This document shows positions 57,110-64,000 of a stretch of 64,000 bases of DNA, piece after piece. How positions within the stretch are numbered: the stretch's first letter is position 1; each line of letters begins with the position of its first letter. The position numbers and the translations under genes are program-made. The notes below the pieces were generated by a model. That model saw only the letters and a list, made by a program, of their open reading frames with translations. It was not told the DNA's origin and did not search any database. Source of the DNA: Streptococcus suis (GTDB lineage Bacteria > Bacillota > Bacilli > Lactobacillales > Streptococcaceae). The DNA is taken from contig CP031970.1 of assembly GCA_022354845.1 (NCBI GenBank), forward strand, positions 1,364,001 to 1,428,000, given 5' to 3'.

Positions 57110-58314
57110 TAAATATCCCTTACTTTCAAGTAATTTCTAAAGTTGGTCAAAGACCAGATTAGGTTAAAGAGGACCAATCCACTGGATAGGTAAAATACCC
57201 AATCATAGCCCATATGGGCTGCGACTGCCGACCCCATCATCGGACCAACTACAGAACCCAAATTATTAAAAAGTTGGTTATAAGCAAAAATTCTTGATAT
57301 ACCTTCTTTTGGGGTCAACTTGGTCAGTAATGAATTGACAGATGGCAAGAGCGCCCCAGTTCCAAAACCATACAAAAATCGTAGCAAACCTAATTGAAAT
57401 GGATTTTCCGCAAAAACACAGAAAACATTAATCAATAGACTATAGGTAAGAGCCATTAACAAGAGTCGATGATTGCCGATTCGGTCACCCAACTTACCAA
57501 GGTAACCCGATGTCGCCAAAGATGCCATTCCAGGAAGAGAAATGATAAAACCAGCCACAAAGAGTAAATTATCGGTTTGTCCCAAATGACGAACGTAAAG
57601 AGTCAAAATAGGAACGACTGCTTGTGCCGCAGCAATGATAACCATAGAGGTCACGAAGAGTCCCACTAATATTTTTCGGTCTTTTACCTGAGCAAAAACT
57701 TCTTTGACAGGTAAGGCATCGCTCTTCTTAATTGGTACAAAATCCTCTCGGATATAGAACACAGTCAATATTACTACTATAGCATAAAGAAGACCAACCA
57801 ACAAGAATACAGTATGGACTCCAAACATTTCAGCTAAGACACCACCTAGAGTCGGACCAATCAAATTTCCGGCTACAGCACCAGTTGATAACGTTCCTAG
57901 AGCATAACCTGTCTTATCTTTTGGAACTTGACTAGCAATTAGCGCTGTCGCATTTGGGATATAACCCGTAAAGACACCATTTAACACACGTAAAACAAGA
58001 AGCCAGAAAACATTGGGAACAAAAGCCATTCCACCCATGGTAAAGATCATAACAAAAGCCGCCCGAACCATCATAGGCTTGCGCCCATAGCGGTCAGCCA
58101 AACTCCCCCAAATCGGTGCCATCAAGGCCGCTGCAAGAGCATTCGTTGATACAGCAAGCCCCGCATAATATTCCACCAAACCAGGCCCTACACCCAATTC
58201 TTCCACGAACACTGATATAAACGGCATAACCAAGGTAAAACTCGTTCCCGTCAGGAAATTTCCCAACCAAGCCACCTTCAAATTCTGTTTCCAATAACTA
58301 CTACTGTCGTCCAT
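57109..58314 (-). CDS. pmrA: MFS multidrug efflux transporter PmrA-like
   Basis: 401 residues with about twelve helices: motif [19 protein letters not shown] near residue 68 and motif C-like [13 protein letters not shown] near residue 150 of drug:proton antiporters. In pneumococcus the homologue at this site exports fluoroquinolones. The start overlaps the coaE end by 14 bases. Confidence 0.9.
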   Translation of the reverse strand: MDDSSSYWKQNLKVAWLGNFLTGTSFTLVMPFISVFVEELGVGPGLVEYYAGLAVSTNALAAALMAPIWGSLADRYGRKPMMVRAAFVMIFTMGGMAFVPNVFWLLVLRVLNGVFTGYIPNATALIASQVPKDKTGYALGTLSTGAVAGNLIGPTLGGVLAEMFGVHTVFLLVGLLYAIVVILTVFYIREDFVPIKKSDALPVKEVFAQVKDRKILVGLFVTSMVIIAAAQAVVPILTLYVRHLGQTDNLLFVAGFIISLPGMASLATSGYLGKLGDRIGNHRLLLMALTYSLLINVFCVFAENPFQLGLLRFLYGFGTGALLPSVNSLLTKLTPKEGISRIFAYNQLFNNLGSVVGPMMGSAVAAHMGYDWVFYLSSGLVLFNLIWSLTNFRNYLKVRDI

Positions 58315-58903
58315 CCTGCAAATCCTCCAAAAGTAGTGCGACCCTTGCTAATGTCTCCTCGACGACACCACTATTATCAATTAATACCTGAGCCTTCGCT
58401 CGTTTTTCTTTTAAAGAAAGCTGCGCATTCAGTCGATTTTCAGCATCTTGAACAGAAAAACCATTGCGCTTCATAAGCCGTTCCAACTGCTGCGCCTTAT
58501 CGACATAAACCAGCCAGACTTCATCCACTTCCCCGCTATAATCCGCCTCGTACAGCAAAGGGATATCCATGAAAATTACCTCCTCAGTCTGCTTAAGAGC
58601 ATCCCTTCTAGCCAGCAATTCCTCCCTGATAATCTTGTCCTGCAAAAGAGACAAATGTGCTCTTAGTCCAACATTCTCAAAGACTGCTTGACCTAATTTT
58701 TTCCGATCCAAATCCCCTTCTGCCGTTAGAATTGAGTTACCAAACTCTGCGACAAGAACCTGATAGAGTTTACCACCCTTTGCTTGCAATTCATGAACCA
58801 CTTGATCCGCATCAATGACCGGATAGCCCTGTCGGCGTAGGAAATCCGTTATAGTTGATTTTCCTGACGCAATTCCACCTGTTAATCCAATTACCTTAGT
58901 CAT
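58301..58903 (-). CDS. coaE: Dephospho-CoA kinase
   Basis: 200 residues: Walker [14 protein letters not shown] at the N-terminus, [11 protein letters not shown], and the LID-region arginines in [23 protein letters not shown]. It catalyses the last step of coenzyme A synthesis. It overlaps mutM by eight bases upstream and pmrA downstream. Confidence 0.96.
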   Translation of the reverse strand: MTKVIGLTGGIASGKSTITDFLRRQGYPVIDADQVVHELQAKGGKLYQVLVAEFGNSILTAEGDLDRKKLGQAVFENVGLRAHLSLLQDKIIREELLARRDALKQTEEVIFMDIPLLYEADYSGEVDEVWLVYVDKAQQLERLMKRNGFSVQDAENRLNAQLSLKEKRAKAQVLIDNSGVVEETLARVALLLEDLQDGRQ

Positions 58904-59723
58904 TGTTCACCTGACACGTGGGACAGAAATGTGTTCCACGACCGCCTAACTGGATTTTCACAATCTCTGTCTGGCAGCGAGGACAAGCCTGTCCTGTCTT
59001 TCCATAAACTTGTAAATATTCTTGCATGGTTCCATCCATCCCCAAGGCATTCTTGTATGTCCGAATCGTAGAACCACCTTTTTCAATCCCTAATTGCAAC
59101 ACTGCAATTACAGCTTGACGCAGGTCTTCTGCCTGTCTCTCCGTAAGTCGACAACTAGCTTGAGCTGGATGAATCTTAGCTCTAAACAAAACCTCGTCTA
59201 CATAGATATTGCCCAAACCAGCCACTAAAGACTGATCCAAGAGATGGGCTTTAATAGGTTTTTTGGAACGTGCCAGTTTGGTCTTGAATACCTCCAAGTC
59301 AAAATCTTCCTCTGTCGGTTCGGGGCCAAGATTTCGATTGAGAAAATAGGCCTCAACATCCGCTTTCCCAAGCAATTCCATGGTCCCAAACTTACGAACA
59401 TCTTGATAAACCAGCGTCGACCCATCTGAAAATGTAAAAAAGGCATGAAAATGCTTATTTTTCGGAACATTTTCTGAAAAATAGTTGTATTTTCCTTCCA
59501 TACGCAAATGAGAAATCAACACAAAATCCGTCAGATAGATTAACAGATACTTGCCACGACGATCCACATGCTGTATTTCTTGACCAATTAAATCCTGACA
59601 GAATACGTCTATACCAGTCTTAACCATCGGAGCATAGGTCACCTTCACCTTGGTGATGACCTTCCCCTTAACCAACCGATTCAAACCACGACGAACCGTC
59701 TCCACCTCAGGTAACTCAGGCAA
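58896..59723 (-). CDS. mutM: Formamidopyrimidine-DNA glycosylase MutM (TTG start)
   Basis: 275 residues. The mature N-terminus [13 protein letters not shown] supplies the catalytic proline and glutamate, so the start must be the TTG at 59721-59723; no ATG is available. The C-terminal zinc finger is CPRC, 16 residues, CPTC. It removes oxidised purines such as 8-oxoguanine. No Shine-Dalgarno is visible, and the region upstream is the 242-bp tandem array, so the 5' control region may have been replaced. Expression could be weak. Confidence 0.93.
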   Translation of the reverse strand: MPELPEVETVRRGLNRLVKGKVITKVKVTYAPMVKTGIDVFCQDLIGQEIQHVDRRGKYLLIYLTDFVLISHLRMEGKYNYFSENVPKNKHFHAFFTFSDGSTLVYQDVRKFGTMELLGKADVEAYFLNRNLGPEPTEEDFDLEVFKTKLARSKKPIKAHLLDQSLVAGLGNIYVDEVLFRAKIHPAQASCRLTERQAEDLRQAVIAVLQLGIEKGGSTIRTYKNALGMDGTMQEYLQVYGKTGQACPRCQTEIVKIQLGGRGTHFCPTCQVNND

Positions 59724-59883
59724 TATACGATACCAAGAGCGTAAAAAGCGACTGAAAATTAGGAGAGAGACGCTGTGTGACTTGCACACAAGGAGCTCTA
59801 TCTATTTTCCGAGCTTTTAGCTCGGGTTCAAGTACGCAACACTCGTCCTTTCTAACAAAATTATAAAATAAAACAAAAATAGA

Positions 59884-59930
59884 AACCTGACCGACGGTGC
59901 TTCGGCACCTAGGTCACGGTTGTCTTTTTT
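59884..59930 (+). terminator. UUCG-tetraloop terminator in array copy 1
   Basis: GGTGC-TTCG-GCACC forms the apex, with AACC/GGTT and GACC/GGTC outer pairs and a TCTTTTTT tract on the plus strand. The minus strand also has a T-rich exit. Confidence 0.8.
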
Positions 59931-60125
59931 CAAAGAGTCGTAGGCGGGTTCAATTCCAACACCTAATCGGCTTTCCTTTCTAAATTAAGATAACAAGATA
60001 AAAGGAGAGCGACGCTGTGTGACTTGCACACAAGGAGCTCTATCTATTTTCCGAGCTTTTAGCTCGGGTTCAAGTACGCAACACTCGTCCTTTCTAACAA
60101 AATTACAAAATAAAACAAAAATAGA

Positions 60126-60172
60126 AACCTGACCGACGGTGCTTCGGCATCTAGGTCACGGTTGTCTTTTTT
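60126..60172 (+). terminator. UUCG-tetraloop terminator in array copy 2
   Basis: Same as copy 1 but with one apical base changed (GCATC), turning a G-C into a G-U pair. Confidence 0.75.
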
Positions 60173-60453
60173 CAAAGAGTCGTAGGCGGGTTCAATTCCA
60201 ACACCTAGTCGGCTTTCCTTTCTAAATTAAGATAACAAGATAAAAGGAGAGCGACGCTGTGTGACTTGCACACAAGGAGCTCTATCTATTTTCCGAGCTT
60301 TTAGCTCGGGTTCAAGTACGCAACACTCGTCCTTTCTAACAAAATTACAAAATAAAACAAAAATAGAAACCTGACTAGCAAAAGAAGCCCAGATAGAAAG
60401 AGTCTGTTCATTAACTGTTTTAATCTTCATTTACCATACCATTACGACGGAAA

Positions 60454-60476
60454 ACACCACAAAAGTGGTGTTTTTA
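60454..60476. terminator. Bidirectional terminator
   Basis: AAACACCAC pairs with GTGGTGTTT around AAAA, with T runs on both exits. It lies between era and the tandem array. Confidence 0.85.
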
Positions 60477-60559
60477 TCTTTTCATTAATAGATTTGAAAG
60501 CAGAGTATAAGCGAGAATGGACAAGTTATCAAATTTCTCTAGGTTTGGGTTTTCACATG

Positions 60560-60625
60560 GTCACTTTCGCATTTCTAGGTGACCAGCTGAAACAGTCTAT
60601 TCCCAGACGGTTTCAAACCTCCGAA
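60560..60625 (+). repeat. Two-hairpin dispersed repeat (best copy)
   Basis: GGTCAC pairs with GTGACC, then CAGCTGAAACAGTCT with AGACGGTTTC around ATTCCC. The same element occurs at 24673-24745, 56513-56585 (reverse) and, as its second half only, at 24463-24497 (reverse). Confidence 0.7.
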
Positions 60626-60655
60626 CCTTCCTCGCTCTCCAATTTCTAGGCTCGG

Positions 60656-60682
60656 GTTAATAAGGTTCCCCGAACCTTATTA
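60656..60682. other. Perfect 12-bp hairpin over the era stop codon
   Basis: TTAATAAGGTTC, CCC, GAACCTTATTAA; the era stop codon lies within it. There is no T tract, so mRNA 3'-end stabilisation is more likely than termination. Confidence 0.6.
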
Positions 60683-61579
60683 ATATTCCTTTTTGTTATA
60701 CCCAAAGTCAGCAAGGTCGAGTTTTTTGTCTCGCCAGTTTTTCTTGACTTTAACCCAGGTTTCGAGGAAGACTTTGTCACCAAGCATCAATTCAATGTCA
60801 CGACGGGCCATGGAGCCAATTTTCTTGAGCATAGCTCCTTGCTTACCAATGATGATGCCTTTTTGGCTATCACGCTCTACCATAATCGTCGCGCGAATGT
60901 GGACTTTGTCGGTAAATTCATCGCGTTTCATGGACTCAATGACAACGGCAACTGAGTGCGGAATTTCCTCACGAGTCAGATGCAAGACTTTCTCACGAAT
61001 CATCTCAGACACCAAAAAACGTTCGGGATGGTCAGTGATTTGGTCCGCAGGGAAATATTGGAATCCTTCGTCCAGGTTTTCCTTCAGAATTTCCATAAGT
61101 CGATTGACATTATTACCCTGAGTTGCCGAAATTGGTACAATTTCTTTGAAATCCATTTGATGGCGAAAATCATCAATCTGCTCTAATAGTTGGTCTGGAT
61201 GGACTTTGTCAATCTTATTAACCACTAAGATAACTGGAACATTTGCCTGTTTTAGCCGTTCCATTATCATATCATCGCCCTTGCCACGCTTTTCATCCGC
61301 GGGTACCATAAACAGAACTGTATCTACCTCTCGAAGAGTGCTATAGGCTGATTCCACCATGAAATCACCTAGGGCTGTCTTGGGCTTGTGAATTCCTGGC
61401 GTGTCAATAAAAACAATTTGCTCTTCATCCGTGGTATAAATCCCCATAATTTTATTACGGGTGGTTTGAGCCTTATCGCTCATGATGGCAATTTTTTGCC
61501 CCATTACATAGTTGAGGAAAGTGGATTTTCCTACATTTGGACGACCTAAAATCGCCACAAATCCTGACTTAAATGTCAT
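60680..61579 (-). CDS. era: GTPase Era
   Basis: 299 residues: G1 [13 protein letters not shown]3 DTPGIHKP, G4 NKID, and a C-terminal KH domain ([14 protein letters not shown] at [19 protein letters not shown]). It matures the 30S subunit by binding 16S rRNA. The start is [10 protein letters not shown] with AAGGAG upstream rather than an earlier in-frame ATG. It follows dgkA by 16 bases. Confidence 0.97.
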   Translation of the reverse strand: MTFKSGFVAILGRPNVGKSTFLNYVMGQKIAIMSDKAQTTRNKIMGIYTTDEEQIVFIDTPGIHKPKTALGDFMVESAYSTLREVDTVLFMVPADEKRGKGDDMIMERLKQANVPVILVVNKIDKVHPDQLLEQIDDFRHQMDFKEIVPISATQGNNVNRLMEILKENLDEGFQYFPADQITDHPERFLVSEMIREKVLHLTREEIPHSVAVVIESMKRDEFTDKVHIRATIMVERDSQKGIIIGKQGAMLKKIGSMARRDIELMLGDKVFLETWVKVKKNWRDKKLDLADFGYNKKEY

Positions 61580-61595
61580 GAATTCTCCTTCATTC

Positions 61596-61997
61596 TTAAA
61601 ATATAAAATTCCAAATTTTAGGTACAAAAATAATGAGCCCTGTTAGTAATGCAAATCCTGATACAAACAAGACTGCCCCTGCCGCCATATCTTTTGCATT
61701 TTTGGCCAGCATGGAAAAATGATAATCAGAAGCCAAGTCCACCACATTTTCAATGGCAGAATTGACAATCTCAAATGCGATAACTAAGCTGATACTCAAC
61801 AAAAGAAATAGCCACTCTGTCACCGATACTTGGAAAACCAAGCCTGCCAAAATGACTAATATAGCCGATACAGCATGCTTACGCATATTGCGCTCTTCTT
61901 TAAAAGTGGTTATGAGTCCTGATACAGCAAAATCCAGACTCGACATCAATTCTCGGTTTTTCCACCGATTTTTTGAATTATTCTCGCGTAAGTCCAT
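61596..61997 (-). CDS. dgkA: Diacylglycerol (undecaprenol) kinase
   Basis: 133 residues with three membrane helices and the family motif [13 protein letters not shown] near residue 78, followed by [13 protein letters not shown]. It rephosphorylates undecaprenol or diacylglycerol at the membrane. The start overlaps ybeY by 20 bases. Confidence 0.94.
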   Translation of the reverse strand: MDLRENNSKNRWKNRELMSSLDFAVSGLITTFKEERNMRKHAVSAILVILAGLVFQVSVTEWLFLLLSISLVIAFEIVNSAIENVVDLASDYHFSMLAKNAKDMAAGAVLFVSGFALLTGLIIFVPKIWNFIF

Positions 61998-62475
61998 AAG
62001 CAGTTAAAATTTCTTCTTGTAAACCAAACATCTCAGCTTCTTCTTCTGGCGTATAATGATCGTAACCATTGATGTGTAAGAAGCCATGTACGGCTAAAAA
62101 TCCCATTTCACGCTCAAAGCTATGTCCATAATCCTCAGCCTGTTCACGCGCCTTATCAATTGAAATATACAATTCACCAATATAGGCATCAAAATCTTCC
62201 ATCATTTCAGCCAATTCAGGATTGTCCACCAAATCTTCTTCATCAAAGACAATTTCTGATTCGGGTTTGTACTCTAAACTAACCACATCTGTGGGGCGAT
62301 CAATACCTCGATATTCCAAATTTACTTCATGCACACGTGCATTATCTACAAATGTCACAGCCATTTCTTTATTTTGTTTACCGATTTTTTTAGCTGCAAA
62401 TTGGAGCAATTCTATGATTTGTTCTTGCATTTTCACAGGAACTTTTCCTGTTTCATCTACCATTTCAATATACAT
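61978..62475 (-). CDS. ybeY: Endoribonuclease YbeY
   Basis: 165 residues with the zinc motif [11 protein letters not shown] near residue 128 and [11 protein letters not shown] upstream. It takes part in 16S rRNA 3'-end maturation and ribosome quality control. GAAGGA precedes the ATG. The promoter TGGTATAAT lies about 30 bases upstream. It is the first gene of ybeY-dgkA-era. Confidence 0.96.
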   Translation of the reverse strand: MYIEMVDETGKVPVKMQEQIIELLQFAAKKIGKQNKEMAVTFVDNARVHEVNLEYRGIDRPTDVVSLEYKPESEIVFDEEDLVDNPELAEMMEDFDAYIGELYISIDKAREQAEDYGHSFEREMGFLAVHGFLHINGYDHYTPEEEAEMFGLQEEILTAYGLTRE

Positions 62476-62624
62476 CTTATTACATTCCTTCTATACAAGT
62501 CCATTATACCACAAAAGGGAATAAAGCGGATTTTTATAGTTTAATGATTACAAACCATCGTACTAAAGGGTAAGTCAGTATGGCTTGATAGGATAGGCTG
62601 AATGTCTTTGCTGATTTTACGAGC

Positions 62625-62682
62625 GTGGGAACATATCCATAGCCTTTTCCGTTGTTTAGTCGTTTGTGGAAACATATCCATA
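62625..62682. repeat. Pair of 17-base direct repeats
   Basis: GTGGGAACATATCCATA and GTGGAAACATATCCATA, 16 of 17 identical, 41 bases apart, in the gap between ybeY and the hydrolase. Role unknown. Confidence 0.6.
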
Positions 62683-62693
62683 AAACTGAAATT

Positions 62694-63755
62694 TTAGCGT
62701 TCTTTTTCTATTTCTGCAATTTGATGCACAATCTCAGAAAAACCTTCTGAATCAGACTCTAATAATCCATGTGTCATATTTTCCATTATAAACATCTGTT
62801 TATACGGTGCATTTACTTCTTCGAAATATTCTTGTGCCAATTTGTAATTCGTTTGATAATCTTTATCACCGTTTATATTATAAAAAGGCACTTGATATTC
62901 AACTTTATCCTTAAGTGAAAAGCTTGCAAATTCATCAGAAGAATAAAAATCCAAATAGGTGCTCATATCTGTATTTAGGAATTGAATCCAATCGCTAACG
63001 GAATAGTATGGATTAAATACTATCGTTGAAATCAAATTATAATCAGCACCATTTGCCATCGTATCATAGCCATATTTTTGCATAATCTTGTTTTTGACAG
63101 AAAAATGTTCTACCGTCTCATTATCTGGTGTCAACTGGTCTACCAAATTCAGCATTTCCTCATCATTTTGTGCCCATATATAGGCTTCTTGTTTGAATGC
63201 TTCTTCATTCTCCAAGCAATCTACAAGTTGCCCTGCTCCAATAAAACATTCATAATACTCCGGGTATTCAAGCACCAAATTTGCCCCATATATACTTCCC
63301 CAAGAATGTCCTAATATGGTCAATTTATCCTTTGATAGATAATCCAATACATATTCTGTAACTTCTTTCCCGTCAGTTAAAAACAAGTCCTTTGTCAAAG
63401 TAACATCCTTCTGCTCTATGTTATAGCTTTTCCCACAATTACGCTGGTCCCAAGTTACTATCGTATATACATCTGCCCATTTTCTTGTAATCACATAATC
63501 CAAATGACTTGTTGAAGACCCGGGCCCTCCATGTAAATATAACAAGACTGGGTTATCTATATCCTCTCCATAAATACTAATCCACTGCTTTGTCCCATTA
63601 ACATCAATATACATTGACTCATTGATACCACCAGCAGGAGTTTGATTATAGATAGCCTTTCCGATTGCTCTAACTAAAAAGAACACCGTAAGCAATGATA
63701 AAATCACTACTGCTATCCATTTAATAATTCTAAAAATTTTGCATTTTTTCTTCAT
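62694..63755 (-). CDS. Membrane-anchored alpha/beta hydrolase (proline iminopeptidase-like)
   Basis: 353 residues: one N-terminal membrane helix (about residues 10-30), then an alpha/beta-hydrolase: LHGGPGSSTSHLDY, TWDQRNCGKSYN, nucleophile elbow GHSWGS near residue 147 and the catalytic histidine in NMTHGLLES. S33-type peptidases share HGGPG. Substrate unknown. GGTGGTGAGAAG precedes the ATG chosen. Confidence 0.85.
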   Translation of the reverse strand: MKKKCKIFRIIKWIAVVILSLLTVFFLVRAIGKAIYNQTPAGGINESMYIDVNGTKQWISIYGEDIDNPVLLYLHGGPGSSTSHLDYVITRKWADVYTIVTWDQRNCGKSYNIEQKDVTLTKDLFLTDGKEVTEYVLDYLSKDKLTILGHSWGSIYGANLVLEYPEYYECFIGAGQLVDCLENEEAFKQEAYIWAQNDEEMLNLVDQLTPDNETVEHFSVKNKIMQKYGYDTMANGADYNLISTIVFNPYYSVSDWIQFLNTDMSTYLDFYSSDEFASFSLKDKVEYQVPFYNINGDKDYQTNYKLAQEYFEEVNAPYKQMFIMENMTHGLLESDSEGFSEIVHQIAEIEKER

Positions 63756-63784
63756 CTTCTCACCACCAAATTCAAATTTTCCGC

Positions 63785-64000
63785 TTACGCTACAGACGGG
63801 TCGAAATCCTCGTCCGTACACTTACGGATGATTCTCTTTGTTTTTTCAATAGGTAGAGGCACATTTTCTTCACTGAAATACTCAATATTCACTACCTCTA
63901 CAACCGCCTCATGGTTATCCTTACCTGCAGGCACAAGCACGAAGTCACCAATTTCAATGCTATCATCATCTGTCAGATAATAATAACTCTTGTAACCTTC
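63785..64000 (-). CDS. Hypothetical protein, C-terminal part only
   Basis: 71 residues to the stop codon, running off the window. GDFVLVPAGKDNHEAVVEVV and FSEENVPLPIEKTKRIIRK are typical of a small conserved Firmicute family of unknown function. It is 29 bases upstream of the hydrolase. Confidence 0.7.
   Translation of the reverse strand, partial: EGYKSYYYLTDDDSIEIGDFVLVPAGKDNHEAVVEVVNIEYFSEENVPLPIEKTKRIIRKCTDEDFDPSVA

Larger units (their letters stand above)
59761..60375. repeat. Tandem array of a 242-bp unit (about 2.5 copies)
   Basis: Copies at 59761-60002, 60003-60244 and a partial third at 60245-60375, exactly 242 bases apart and nearly identical. Each full unit holds CCGAGCT...AGCTCGG and TGTGTG...CACACA hairpins, a UUCG-tetraloop terminator, and two stretches with AGAAAGGA followed by GTGTTG on the minus strand. 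It lies between era and mutM. No protein is convincing. Confidence 0.95.

Noticed and set aside
59931-59975. tRNA-like GGGTTCAATTCC motif in the tandem unit
   Set aside because: The T-arm stem does not pair properly and no acceptor, D or anticodon arm can be drawn.
60227-60430. Open frame of 67 codons starting MKIKTVNEQTLS on the minus strand
   Set aside because: Most of it lies in the tandem array, whose other copies carry the same frame without that start, and it shows no coding bias or ribosome site.
1-64000. CRISPR array or prophage
   Set aside because: No regularly spaced short repeats and no phage structural, integrase or lysis genes were found; the only tandem array has 242-base units without spacers.

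Overview
The window is a low-GC streptococcal chromosome segment. It most resembles Streptococcus suis or a very close relative such as S. parasuis. The reasons are the rapZ-yvcK-whiA, aspB-asnS and ybeY-dgkA-era-mutM-coaE-pmrA-rpmG-secG-rnr-smpB gene orders, a capsule locus beginning with the S. suis type cpsA-cpsB-cpsC-cpsD-cpsE block, and RUP-like intergenic repeats. Most genes lie on the minus strand. No tRNA, rRNA, CRISPR array or prophage was seen.

Layout. 0-7.2 kb: nagB (partial) with a NagR-controlled promoter, a small membrane protein, queA, an ArgR-family regulator, an MFS transporter with a long structured leader, and a decayed arginine deiminase operon in which only arcB and a GNAT gene look intact. 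7.4-12 kb: whiA, yvcK, rapZ, ridA, a MATE exporter. 12.2-13.8 kb: a small island bounded by 33-bp direct repeats with two RelBE/ParE-like toxin-antitoxin pairs and the tail of an LPXTG protein. 13.8-23.7 kb: asnS, aspartate aminotransferase, a TseB-like protein, marR, an FMN reductase, a CoA-binding protein, a lipoprotein, polA and a membrane protein.

23.9-42.3 kb: a Wzx/Wzy capsule locus read on the minus strand. The conserved block (cpsA to cpsE) is followed by a truncated CpsE, a second initiating sugar transferase, relics of a ParA partition gene and an IS30 element. A very AT-rich, tightly overlapping serotype cassette follows: two GT4 transferases, a DUF6625 protein, EpsG-like Wzy, a GT2, a hexapeptide acyltransferase, a pyruvyltransferase, Wzx and VanZ. 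An ISL3 relic closes the locus. 42.4-64 kb: an ABC exporter pair, tpx, copA with Cop boxes, tehB, a MerR-type promoter with a zinc alcohol dehydrogenase, hicAB, smpB, rnr, secG, rpmG, pmrA, coaE, mutM, a 242-bp tandem array, era, dgkA, ybeY, an alpha/beta hydrolase and a partial unknown gene.

Most notable: four genes carry an extended -10 box exactly six bases before ATG and so look leaderless; the arc operon has decayed through two fusion deletions and a template-switch-like mutation; the capsule cassette has a broken CpsE backed by a second initiating transferase; a short two-hairpin repeat interrupts an IS transposase twice; and a tandem array of UUCG terminators lies between era and mutM. 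All family calls rest on sequence recognition, without database searches.
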